Assembly (NCBI GenBank): GCA_036397975.1
Contig: DASWHW010000018.1
Location: forward strand, 1-7,792
Direction: 5' to 3'
DNA: 7,792 nt
Source of the DNA: SZUA-287 sp036397975
GTDB lineage: Bacteria > Bacteroidota > Ignavibacteria > UBA10030 > UBA6906
Part shown: positions 1 to 6,995 of the stretch, piece by piece
Layout of the letters: the number at the start of each line of letters is the position of its first letter
Numbering within the stretch: position 1 is the first letter of the stretch
The notes under the pieces: model-generated
Seen by the model: only the letters and a program-made list of their open reading frames with translations
Told to the model about the DNA's origin: nothing
Database searches by the model: none
Translations under genes and position numbers: made by a program

Positions 1-1058
1 CGGAGACGAGTCTGTTTATCATTGCTTCAAAGACTTTCACAACGCAAGAGACGCTGACCAACGCAGAGACAGCAAAGCGATGGCTTCTTGATGCTGCAAA
101 AGATCCTGGGGCGGTGGCGAAGCATTTCGTTGCCCTTTCCACAAACGCGAAGGAAGTGAAGAAGTTCGGTATCGATACCAAGAACATGTTTGAGTTCTGG
201 GATTGGGTGGGAGGTCGCTACTCCCTTTGGTCGGCGATTGGCTTGAGTATTGCCATCGCTGTCGGGATGGAGAATTTCGAAGAGCTGCTTTCCGGTGCGC
301 ATGAAATGGATGAACATTTTCGCACCGCGCCTCTCGAAAAGAACATTCCCGCCACACTTGCATTGTTGGGAGTGTGGTACAACAACTTCTTTGGAGCGGA
401 GACAGATGTCATTCTTCCGTACGACCAGTACCTGCATCGCTTCTCTGCGTACTTCCAGCAGGGAGATATGGAGAGCAATGGAAAGTATGTGGACCGCAGC
501 GGCAAAAAGGTCGATTACTCCACCGGACCTGTCATCTGGGGCGAACCTGGGACAAACGGACAACACGCGTTCTACCAACTGATTCATCAGGGAACCAAGA
601 TCATTCCCGCCGACTTCATTGCGCCAATCGAGACGCAGAATCCGCTCGGTGAGCACAACGCGATACTGCTTTCGAATTTTTTTGCCCAAACCGAGGCGCT
701 GATGAAAGGGAAGACGCCCGAGGAGGCGAGGAAAGAACTTGAGACCGCCGGAATGAAAGGCGAAGAGCTGGAGGCACTCCTGCCGCACAAGGTGTTCGAA
801 GGAAACAAACCGAGCAACTCTATTATGGTTCGGAAACTGACACCGCGAACGCTCGGCGCGCTCATCGCGATGTATGAGCACAAGATTTTCGTGCAGGGCA
901 TCATCTGGAATATCAATTCATACGACCAGTGGGGAGTGGAACTGGGCAAGCAGCTTGCGAAAGCAATCCTTCCCGAGTTGAAAGGGAAAGAAAGAGTCTC
1001 GTCGCATGACGCTTCAACAAATGGACTCATCAATTATTTCAAGGAAAGAAGGGTGTAG
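1..1058 (+). CDS. pgi: Glucose-6-phosphate isomerase, C-terminal part (5' end outside window)
   Basis: Cytosolic enzyme that interconverts glucose-6-phosphate and fructose-6-phosphate, linking glycolysis with the pentose phosphate genes that follow. The frame is open from base 3 to the TAG at 1056-1058 (351 residues). Family members have about 550 residues, so roughly the last two thirds is present and the start lies upstream. The GTG at 114 is internal: conserved PGI sequence (SLFIIASKTFTTQET) is already read before it. Visible landmarks are DWVGGRYSLWSAIG (about 201-242), DMESNGKY with the catalytic Glu (codon 471-473), GEPGTNGQHAFYQ with the catalytic His (564-566), and the C-terminal signature ending VELGKQLAK with the catalytic Lys (948-950). 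These match Glu357, His388 and Lys518 of the rabbit enzyme. The end SSHDASTNGLINYFK is typical. A 180 bp gap separates it from tkt, so it is probably a separate transcription unit. Identity is secure. Confidence 0.97.
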   Translation, partial: ETSLFIIASKTFTTQETLTNAETAKRWLLDAAKDPGAVAKHFVALSTNAKEVKKFGIDTKNMFEFWDWVGGRYSLWSAIGLSIAIAVGMENFEELLSGAHEMDEHFRTAPLEKNIPATLALLGVWYNNFFGAETDVILPYDQYLHRFSAYFQQGDMESNGKYVDRSGKKVDYSTGPVIWGEPGTNGQHAFYQLIHQGTKIIPADFIAPIETQNPLGEHNAILLSNFFAQTEALMKGKTPEEARKELETAGMKGEELEALLPHKVFEGNKPSNSIMVRKLTPRTLGALIAMYEHKIFVQGIIWNINSYDQWGVELGKQLAKAILPELKGKERVSSHDASTNGLINYFKERRV

Positions 1059-1069
1059 GATGGCGCACG

Positions 1070-1130
1070 AATCCGGCTTTTGTCCGTGATACTCCTGCGA
1101 CATCCGGATTATTGAATCTTAATATTTTTT
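1070..1130 (+). terminator. Imperfect stem-loop plus T-run after pgi, possible weak terminator
   Basis: A perfect 7-bp inverted repeat, AATCCGG at 1070-1076 and CCGGATT at 1104-1110, encloses a second 4-bp pair, TGTC at 1081-1084 and GACA at 1099-1102. A run of six T follows at 1125-1130. It lies 11 bp after the pgi stop, where a terminator would be expected. The T-run is about 14 bases beyond the stem, so this is not a canonical intrinsic terminator, and the T-run also sits inside the candidate tkt promoter spacer. Read it as a structured 3' end at best. Confidence 0.3.
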
Positions 1131-1139
1131 CGCTATCTT
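1112..1139 (+). promoter_or_regulatory. Candidate sigma70-type promoter for tkt-tal-gnd-zwf
   Basis: TTGAAT at 1112-1117 and TATCTT at 1134-1139 are separated by 16 bp that are AT-rich in their first part. Each hexamer matches 4 of 6 consensus positions. This would start transcription near 1146 and give a leader of about 90 bases before the tkt ATG. It is in the only long gap of the locus, upstream of four closely packed genes. It is a sequence match only. A Bacteroidia-type promoter (-33 TTTG, -7 TAnnTTTG) was looked for and not seen. Confidence 0.4.
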
Positions 1140-1238
1140 AACAGGTGTTTATTAACCACCACGGAGCGTGGCACAAGGACTACTACTCACTCCTTTTGAA
1201 GAAAGTGCCATCCCTCTCATCCTCTCCGGAAAGGACCC
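1140..1238 (+). other. Probable untranslated leader of tkt with a small hairpin
   Basis: No ORF with coding character is seen here. The stretch contains a 5-bp hairpin, CCACG at 1159-1163 and CGTGG at 1167-1171 with a GAG loop. An alternative 4-bp pair, GGTG at 1144-1147 with CACC at 1157-1160, would share two bases with it. The leader ends in a purine-rich ribosome binding site, GGAAAGGA at 1228-1235, unusually close to the ATG (three bases from its end). I recognise no known riboswitch. Confidence 0.25.
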
Positions 1239-3320
1239 ATGGAATCAACGAAAACGCACGCAACAAGCGGTGCTGTTGCAACTGACAGCAGGTTACCACG
1301 ACATGCAGGTGTAACAGAGCTTGACGAGCTGTGCATCAACACAATCCGCACGCTCTCCATGGACGCAGTGCAAAAGGCAAAATCGGGTCATCCCGGCATG
1401 CCGATGGGAATGGCAATGCCCGCATACGCGCTTTGGACACGACACCTCCGACACAACCCGCGGAATCCGAAATGGGCGAACCGCGATCGGTTCGTGCTTT
1501 CCAACGGCCACGGCTGCATGCTTCTCTACTCGCTTCTCCATCTCACCGGCTACGACTTATCACTAGACGAAATAAAGAACTTCCGGCAATTCGGGAGCAA
1601 AACTCCGGGCCATCCGGAATACGGTCACACGGCAGGCGTTGAGGTAACGACGGGTCCGCTGGGACAAGGCATATCCAATGCAGTGGGCATGGCGATTGCG
1701 GAAAAATATCTTGCGGCGCACTTCAACCGCGACGGATTTCCGATCATTGACTACAAGATTTACGTGTTCCTTGGTGATGGATGTTTGGAAGAGGGAGTTT
1801 CCTCGGAGACATCTTCCCTTGCCGGCCACCTTGGGCTGAACAACATCATCGCCATCTATGATGACAATCTTATCACGATCGACGGAGAGACCTCGCTTTC
1901 ATTCAGTGAGGATGTTGCGAAACGTTATGAAGCATACGGCTGGTCGGTCATCACCGTCGGTGGTGACGGCAACGACATAGTAACATTTGAGAAGGCGCTG
2001 AAGACAGCGCAGCAAGAAACAAACCGTCCGACGATGATCAAGTTGCGCACGCACATCGGTTATGGTAGTCCGAACAAACAGGACTCGCACGATGCACACG
2101 GATCACCACTTGGCGATGAAGAAATCGCCCTGACAAAAAAGCGTTATGGGTGGGATCCGGAGAAAAAGTTTTTCATTCCCGAAGAATCTCTCAAAGTGTT
2201 TCGTGAAGAGGTGAAGAAGGGAGAGACGAGGGAGAATGAATGGAAGAAACTCTTTGAGCGTTACGCATCTGTTCACCCTGATCTCGCGAAAGAATTCACG
2301 GTTGCTGCGGCAAGAAAACTGCCGTCCAACTGGGAGCAGATCTGGAGCGAGTCTGCGCCGAAGTTCGAAGCTGGAACATCGCTCGCGACACGCGAGGCCC
2401 AGGGCAAAACTCTGGATGCCATAATGCCAAGGCTTCCGCTCGTCCTGGGAGGTTCCGCGGATCTGACGCCATCAAACAATACCCGGTTCAAAGGCGTCGA
2501 GGACTTCAGCAAGAAGAATCGACACGGCCGCTACATCCGTTTCGGAGTGCGTGAGCATGGTATGGGTTCAATCATGAACGGCATCGCTGTCAGTGATTTG
2601 TTGATTCCCTATGGGGCGACCTTCTTCTGCTTCACCGATTATATGCGGCCGACAATACGACTCGCGGCTCTCTCGCATTACCCAACAATTTTTGTTTATA
2701 CGCATGACAGTATTGGTCTTGGCGAAGACGGCCCGACCCACCAGGGAGTGGAACACCTCGCGTCATTGCGAGCGATGCCGGACCTCGTGGTGCTTCGTCC
2801 TGCTGATGCATACGAAACGGCCTACGCGTGGAAGTTTGCACTTGAGCATCGCAACGGGCCAACACTTCTTGCGCTAACTCGTCAGAAGCTTCCAGTCCTC
2901 GATCAGTCGAAGTACGGAAAGGCGACAGGGTTATACAAAGGAGCATACGTTGTGACTGGAGCCGAGAAACCACAGGTTATTCTCATGGGCTCCGGTTCGG
3001 AGGTAAGTCTGGCGATGAAAGCGCACGAACAGTTGGCGAAGGAAGGAATCCAGTCCCGCGTTGTGAGTATGCCATCGTGGGAATTATTTGAAAAGCAGGA
3101 TCAAGCATACAAAGAGAGCGTGTTTCCTCCGGGTGTCAAAGCGCGCGTTGCTGTTGAAGCGGGCGTGCAGCTTGGATGGGAGCGGTTCATTGGCGACGGC
3201 GGAACCTTTGTCGGGATGTCTTCGTTTGGAACGTCGGCCCCGTATGAAAAAGCGTATGAACATTTTGGCATTACCGTCGAAGCTGTTGTTGCTGCAGCGA
3301 AAAAAGTTTTAAAGAAGTGA
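1239..3320 (+). CDS. tkt: Transketolase
   Basis: Thiamine-diphosphate enzyme of the non-oxidative pentose phosphate pathway. It moves two-carbon units from ketose phosphates (xylulose-5-P, fructose-6-P) to aldoses (ribose-5-P, erythrose-4-P). The 693 residues compare with about 660-670 in typical bacterial forms. Visible motifs: SGHPGMPMG (His51), SNGHG (His91), KTPGHPEYGHTAGVE (His125), GDG 179-181 with the metal-binding Asp180 and Asn210 in YDDN, His284 in the QDSHDAHG loop, GGSADL (404-409), REHGM with the cofactor-activating Glu439, YGATFFCFTDYMRP, and DGPTHQGVEHL (His501). All expected active-site histidines are therefore there. The chosen ATG follows GGAAAGGA. It leaves about 25 residues ahead of the usual N-terminus (which begins near VTELDEL), and I see no in-frame start codon at that junction. 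It is first gene of a probable operon; tal begins 21 bp after its TGA. Confidence 0.97.
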   Translation: MESTKTHATSGAVATDSRLPRHAGVTELDELCINTIRTLSMDAVQKAKSGHPGMPMGMAMPAYALWTRHLRHNPRNPKWANRDRFVLSNGHGCMLLYSLLHLTGYDLSLDEIKNFRQFGSKTPGHPEYGHTAGVEVTTGPLGQGISNAVGMAIAEKYLAAHFNRDGFPIIDYKIYVFLGDGCLEEGVSSETSSLAGHLGLNNIIAIYDDNLITIDGETSLSFSEDVAKRYEAYGWSVITVGGDGNDIVTFEKALKTAQQETNRPTMIKLRTHIGYGSPNKQDSHDAHGSPLGDEEIALTKKRYGWDPEKKFFIPEESLKVFREEVKKGETRENEWKKLFERYASVHPDLAKEFTVAAARKLPSNWEQIWSESAPKFEAGTSLATREAQGKTLDAIMPRLPLVLGGSADLTPSNNTRFKGVEDFSKKNRHGRYIRFGVREHGMGSIMNGIAVSDLLIPYGATFFCFTDYMRPTIRLAALSHYPTIFVYTHDSIGLGEDGPTHQGVEHLASLRAMPDLVVLRPADAYETAYAWKFALEHRNGPTLLALTRQKLPVLDQSKYGKATGLYKGAYVVTGAEKPQVILMGSGSEVSLAMKAHEQLAKEGIQSRVVSMPSWELFEKQDQAYKESVFPPGVKARVAVEAGVQLGWERFIGDGGTFVGMSSFGTSAPYEKAYEHFGITVEAVVAAAKKVLKK

Positions 3321-3341
3321 GTCTCACGAAAGGAGAGCATT

Positions 3342-4466
3342 ATGAATAACCTGCAAAAACTCGCATCGCTCGGCCAGAGTATCTGGTACGATAACATCAG
3401 CCGGTCGCTAATCACAAAAGGTGGACTGAAGAAAATGGTGGATGAAGGACTGCTGGGTGTTACATCGAATCCCACAATCTTCGACAAAGCGATTTCCGGT
3501 AGTGCCGACTATGATGAACAACTACGACAACTGGTCGAATCCAATCCGGGAATCGACGCCGCGCAACTTATTCAAGCACTGATGATCAAAGATATTCAGA
3601 TGGCGACGGACGTCCTCAAGCCGGTCTATGATAAAACAAAAGGCCTTGATGGTTACGTCAGTGTTGAAGTCACGCCCAACAAGGCGCGCGATACCAAGGC
3701 GACGATTGAAGAGGTGCGCGAGCTATGGACGAAGATTGACCGGAAGAATTTGATGGTGAAGATTCCCGCCACGCTGGAAGGATTGCCCGCGATCGAACAG
3801 GCAATCAGTGAAGGAATTAACATCAACGTGACGCTGATCTTTTCCGTTGAGCGGTACAAGGAAGTGGCGAAAGCGTACGTCTCCGGACTGGAGAAACGGA
3901 TGAAAGCAGGGAAACCGATCGATCATGTCGCCTCGGTGGCGAGTGTTTTCGTCAGTCGTATCGATACGCTGGTGGACAGCATGCTGACGGAAAAAATGAA
4001 AACATCGCACAATGACAAACTTGCGAAGCTGAAAGGTAAAGCTGCAGTTGCAAACACGAAAATGATCTACCATGCATTCAAGGAGGCGTTCGGCGCCGGA
4101 CGCTTTGACGCCTTGAAGGAAAAAGGAGCACGCGTACAACGTCCGCTGTGGGGAAGCACTGGAACAAAAGATCCCGCATACAGTGACGTGTTGTATGTAG
4201 AGACGCTTATTGGATCTCATACGGTGAACACCGTTCCACCAGCCACCTATACCGCGATTCTCGATCATGCCAAGGTCGAGGTGAGTGTTGAAAAAAACAT
4301 TGAGCAAGAACAAGCCTCTCTTCGTGAACTTGCTGCCGCCGGCATCGACATGAAAGCGGTAACACAAAAACTCGAAGACGACGGCGTCGCATCATTTGAG
4401 AAATCGTTCGATGGGTTGTACGCAAACCTGGAAGAAAAACGGGATCAATTCGTTCCTGCGACATAA
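3342..4466 (+). CDS. tal: Transaldolase, long (type 2) subfamily
   Basis: Transfers a dihydroxyacetone unit between sedoheptulose-7-P and glyceraldehyde-3-P, giving erythrose-4-P and fructose-6-P. It works with transketolase in the non-oxidative pentose phosphate branch in the cytosol. The 374 residues fit the long bacterial subfamily rather than the roughly 220-residue or 315-residue forms. Visible: Asp17 in SIWYDNISR, the GVTSNPTIF signature (39-47), Glu109 in SVEVTP, the Schiff-base lysine Lys140 in NLMVKIPAT, the NVTLIFS strand (162-168), and the subfamily hallmark LWGSTGTKDPAYSDVLY (269-285) followed by TVNTVPPAT. The start is supported by AGGAG at 3331-3335, six bases before the ATG. 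It lies 21 bp after tkt and 48 bp before gnd, on the same strand. This same subfamily is known to be fused to a PGI domain in some bacteria; here the two are separate proteins. Identity is secure. Confidence 0.97.
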   Translation: MNNLQKLASLGQSIWYDNISRSLITKGGLKKMVDEGLLGVTSNPTIFDKAISGSADYDEQLRQLVESNPGIDAAQLIQALMIKDIQMATDVLKPVYDKTKGLDGYVSVEVTPNKARDTKATIEEVRELWTKIDRKNLMVKIPATLEGLPAIEQAISEGININVTLIFSVERYKEVAKAYVSGLEKRMKAGKPIDHVASVASVFVSRIDTLVDSMLTEKMKTSHNDKLAKLKGKAAVANTKMIYHAFKEAFGAGRFDALKEKGARVQRPLWGSTGTKDPAYSDVLYVETLIGSHTVNTVPPATYTAILDHAKVEVSVEKNIEQEQASLRELAAAGIDMKAVTQKLEDDGVASFEKSFDGLYANLEEKRDQFVPAT

Positions 4467-4471
4467 GTTCG

Positions 4472-4499
4472 TTGACATTCTGAACCACTATCGTATCTC
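4472..4499 (+). promoter_or_regulatory. Possible internal promoter ahead of gnd-zwf
   Basis: A perfect TTGACA lies at 4472-4477 in the 48-bp tal-gnd gap, followed after 16 bp by TATCTC (4494-4499), a 3-of-6 match to the -10 consensus. The layout resembles the candidate tkt promoter (TTGAAT, 16 bp, TATCTT). Against it, transcription would begin near 4506, inside the gnd ribosome binding site (4503-4510), leaving a leader of under ten bases. It may be chance. Confidence 0.25.
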
Positions 4500-4514
4500 C
4501 TGAAAGGAAGAAGT

Positions 4515-5414
4515 ATGCAATTAGGATTCGTTGGCCTTGGAAAGATGGGGGGAAACATGGTGGAGCGACTGCTCCGCGACAAACACCAGATTATTGCGTA
4601 CAACCGCAGTCAGGATAAAGTGCAGGAGGCAGTAAAGAAGGGTGCAGTCGGAGCGACATCGCTGAAAGATCTGGTAGGGAAACTTCAGGGTCGGAAAATT
4701 GTCTGGCTGATGGTTCCTTCCGGCAAACCGGTTGATGACAATATTCAAGAGTTGATTCCTCTTCTCTCAAAGGGTGATATCGTTGTTGATGGCGGGAACT
4801 CGTACTATAAAGATACAGTGCGCCGCGAAGCGGAGCTGAAGGCAAAGGGGATCTATTATGTTGATTGCGGCACGAGCGGCGGCATCTGGGGTTTGCAGGT
4901 TGGCTACTGCCTGATGATTGGCGGTGAAGCGGATCCGGTGAAAGCTCTTGATTCAGCTTTCACGACTCTTGCACCACCCGATGGGTACCTTCATTGCGGG
5001 GCATGTGGCTCGGGACATCTGGTAAAGATGATTCACAACGGCATTGAGTATGGAATGATGCAGGCATATGCGGAAGGTTTCGACATTCTGCGCGCTTCAC
5101 CGTATGGCCTGGACCTAACAAAAATTGCCCACCTCTGGAATCAGGGAAGCGTGGTTCGTTCGTGGCTCCTGGAGCTTGCGGTTCTTGCGTTCGAAAAAGA
5201 TCCCAAGCTCGAAAACCTTGAACCCTACGTCTCCGACAGCGGTGAAGGGCGATGGACTGTTTTTGAATCGATTGAGCGCGATGTTCCCGCACCGGTGCTC
5301 ACGCTCTCACTGCAAATGCGTTTCGCCTCTCGTGATAAGAACTCCTTTGCGCATCGCATGCTCGCTGCACTCAGAAATGAGTTTGGTGGACACGCGGTAA
5401 AGTCGAAGAAATAA
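4515..5414 (+). CDS. gnd: 6-phosphogluconate dehydrogenase (decarboxylating), short type
   Basis: Oxidatively decarboxylates 6-phosphogluconate to ribulose-5-phosphate and CO2 with reduction of NAD(P)+, the last oxidative pentose phosphate step. At 299 residues it belongs to the short class (about 300, against about 470 for the E. coli-type enzyme), which lacks the long C-terminal helical repeat. Order: Rossmann loop GFVGLGKMGGNM (4-15); second-strand end AYNRSQDK (28-35), which reads the 2'-phosphate of NADP+ in long enzymes; MVPSGKPVD (66-74); VDGGNSYYKD (91-100); substrate loop DCGTSGGIWG (117-126); catalytic region SGHLVKMIHNGIEYG with Lys171, Asn175 and Glu178; and SDSGEGRW (240-247). 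The start is supported by AAAGGA at 4503-4508, six bases before the ATG. Nineteen bp separate it from zwf, the enzyme two steps upstream. Short enzymes are often NAD-preferring, but the Asn-Arg-Ser...Lys loop suggests that NADP+ may be used here. Enzyme identity is firm; cofactor is inferred. Confidence 0.95.
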   Translation: MQLGFVGLGKMGGNMVERLLRDKHQIIAYNRSQDKVQEAVKKGAVGATSLKDLVGKLQGRKIVWLMVPSGKPVDDNIQELIPLLSKGDIVVDGGNSYYKDTVRREAELKAKGIYYVDCGTSGGIWGLQVGYCLMIGGEADPVKALDSAFTTLAPPDGYLHCGACGSGHLVKMIHNGIEYGMMQAYAEGFDILRASPYGLDLTKIAHLWNQGSVVRSWLLELAVLAFEKDPKLENLEPYVSDSGEGRWTVFESIERDVPAPVLTLSLQMRFASRDKNSFAHRMLAALRNEFGGHAVKSKK

Positions 5415-5417
5415 CGC

Positions 5418-5482
5418 AAGGACCTCTCCCCGGATGAACGACTTCAAAGAATCTGTCTTACAGACCAATCCGTTGCAGGAAG
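5418..5482 (+). promoter_or_regulatory. Two candidate ribosome binding sites for zwf
   Basis: AAGGA at 5418-5422 lies 11 bases before the ATG at 5434. AGGAAG at 5477-5482 lies 8 bases before an in-frame ATG at 5491, so spacing alone favours the second. The residues between the two starts include TNPLQEEVRMEKLPDP, which resembles the conserved NPLRxGLRxERxPEP lead-in I recall from many bacterial G6PDHs. That favours the first start. Confidence 0.45.
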
Positions 5483-6990
5483 AAGTCCGTATGGAGAAAC
5501 TCCCCGATCCATGCGTGATGGTTATTTTCGGCGCCTCAGGAGATCTGACAAAGCGTAAACTCATTCCTGCAATTTTTGATCTTGCCCGGCAAGGAATGCT
5601 TCCTTCGAATTTTACCATCGTGGGGGCAGCGCGTACCGAAATGTCGCACGATGCCTTTCGCGATTACCTTACCGGTGCAATGAAGGAGTTTGGCAGGCTC
5701 CAGGATTCTGAAGCCTCCTTGTGGGAGAACTTCGCCCGTGGCCTCTATTATGTCGCCATCGATCCAAGCGTCGCGGAAAACTATGGGCCGCTCAAAAAAG
5801 AGTTGGAGACAATTGACGCAGAACGGGGATCGTCGGGTAATCTTCTCTTTTATCTTTCGACGCCGCCAAGCCTCTATGCGCCGGTGACGAAGCACCTGGG
5901 TGCGGTTGGACTGAGCCGTCCCCGCACGCCGGAGAATTGGGTACGTATCATTATCGAGAAACCGTTTGGGATCGATCTTTCATCAGCGAGAGCGCTGAAC
6001 GCCGACGTTCTTGAAGTATTCAAGGAACATCAGGTGTATCGCATCGATCACTATCTCGGCAAAGAGACGGTCCAAAACCTGATGGTCTTTCGTTTTGCGA
6101 ACGGTATCTTCGAGCCGATTTGGAACCGGATGTATATTGATCATATTCAGATAACCGCGGCGGAGACGGTCGGAGTGGAAAGTCGCGGCGGATACTACGA
6201 ACAGGCCGGGGCGATGCGGGACATGATTCAGAATCATATGATGCAACTTTTTGCCCTGACCGCCATGGAGCCACCCGTCCTTTTTGATGCACAACAGGTG
6301 CGGGACGAGAAACAAAAAGTGTTTCAAGCGATTCGCCCCATCAAACCTGAGGATGTGCATAAGTATTCGGTCAGGGGCCAATATTCTCCCGGCATTGTGG
6401 GAGGAAAGAATGTTTCCGGCTACAAAGAAGAAAAAGGCGTATCGAAAGAGAGCGTGACAGAAACATACGTCGGTTTGAAGTTCACCATTGACAATTGGCG
6501 GTGGGCGGATGTTCCTTTTTACGTCCGATCGGGAAAACGAATGCCGAAGCGCGTCACGGAAATCGCGGTGCAGTTCAAGAAAACGCCGCACCACCTTTTT
6601 CGCATGATGCCGGCTGAAACTCATGATCGAAACAACATCGTTATTCGTATTCAACCAGATGAAGGAATTTCTCTCCGATTCAGCTCTAAGATTCCCGGCT
6701 CTTCGATGCGCATGCGGCCGGTGACAATGGACTTCCGGTATGGATCTTCGTTTGGCGGCCGACTTGCTGATGCCTACACGCGGCTGATTCTCGATTGTAT
6801 GCTGGGAGATCCAACCCTCTATGCGCGTGGCGACAGTGTTGATGTGGCATGGTCGCTCATTACTCCAATCCACGAAGGATGGAAGTCGAACAAAAAGTCC
6901 AAAGTCTATGAATACCCTGCAGGTACATGGGGCCCGAAAGAAGCCGACGAACTCATGAAAGTTGATGGACGACAGTGGCGGATGCCGTGA
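5434..6990 (+). CDS. zwf: Glucose-6-phosphate 1-dehydrogenase
   Basis: Oxidises glucose-6-phosphate to 6-phosphoglucono-lactone with reduction of NADP+ (or NAD+). It is the entry step and main control point of the oxidative pentose phosphate pathway, in the cytosol. Its 518 residues are near the usual 480-515. Visible: the nucleotide-binding loop GASGDLTKRKL (33-43), EKPFG (175-179), the family signature DHYLGKE (205-211) with substrate-binding Asp205-His206 and Lys210, the general-base His268 in QNHMMQ, FYVRSGKRMP (362-371), and the C-terminal DAYTRLILDCMLGDPTLYAR (446-465). No interruption is seen. The ATG at 5434 is preferred because the segment after it resembles a conserved lead-in. The ATG at 5491 (residue 20) is the alternative. 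It lies 19 bp after gnd. The lactonase gene that often accompanies zwf is not in the window. The next small ORF starts 5 bp after the TGA. Confidence 0.97.
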   Translation: MNDFKESVLQTNPLQEEVRMEKLPDPCVMVIFGASGDLTKRKLIPAIFDLARQGMLPSNFTIVGAARTEMSHDAFRDYLTGAMKEFGRLQDSEASLWENFARGLYYVAIDPSVAENYGPLKKELETIDAERGSSGNLLFYLSTPPSLYAPVTKHLGAVGLSRPRTPENWVRIIIEKPFGIDLSSARALNADVLEVFKEHQVYRIDHYLGKETVQNLMVFRFANGIFEPIWNRMYIDHIQITAAETVGVESRGGYYEQAGAMRDMIQNHMMQLFALTAMEPPVLFDAQQVRDEKQKVFQAIRPIKPEDVHKYSVRGQYSPGIVGGKNVSGYKEEKGVSKESVTETYVGLKFTIDNWRWADVPFYVRSGKRMPKRVTEIAVQFKKTPHHLFRMMPAETHDRNNIVIRIQPDEGISLRFSSKIPGSSMRMRPVTMDFRYGSSFGGRLADAYTRLILDCMLGDPTLYARGDSVDVAWSLITPIHEGWKSNKKSKVYEYPAGTWGPKEADELMKVDGRQWRMP

Positions 6991-6995
6991 ATTTG

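Noticed and set aside
600..660. Apparent loss of a catalytic His in pgi (Gln in TQNPL where E. coli has THNPL)
   Set aside because: Counting back from the catalytic Lys shows the true catalytic His is the one in GQHAFYQ (codon 564-566), which is present; the THNPL position is not the catalytic one.
27..881. 284-codon antisense ORF across pgi
   Set aside because: It lies opposite a gene with complete PGI motifs, has no recognisable motif of its own, and is rich in Arg, Cys and His as expected for the complement of a biased coding frame.
3723..4367. 214-codon antisense ORF across tal
   Set aside because: It is fully inside the transaldolase gene, on the other strand, with a composition typical of a shadow frame and no supporting start context.
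5983..6873. 296-codon antisense ORF across zwf
   Set aside because: The sense strand is unambiguous G6PDH throughout. The antisense product is His/Arg-rich and shows no domain; it is a shadow frame.
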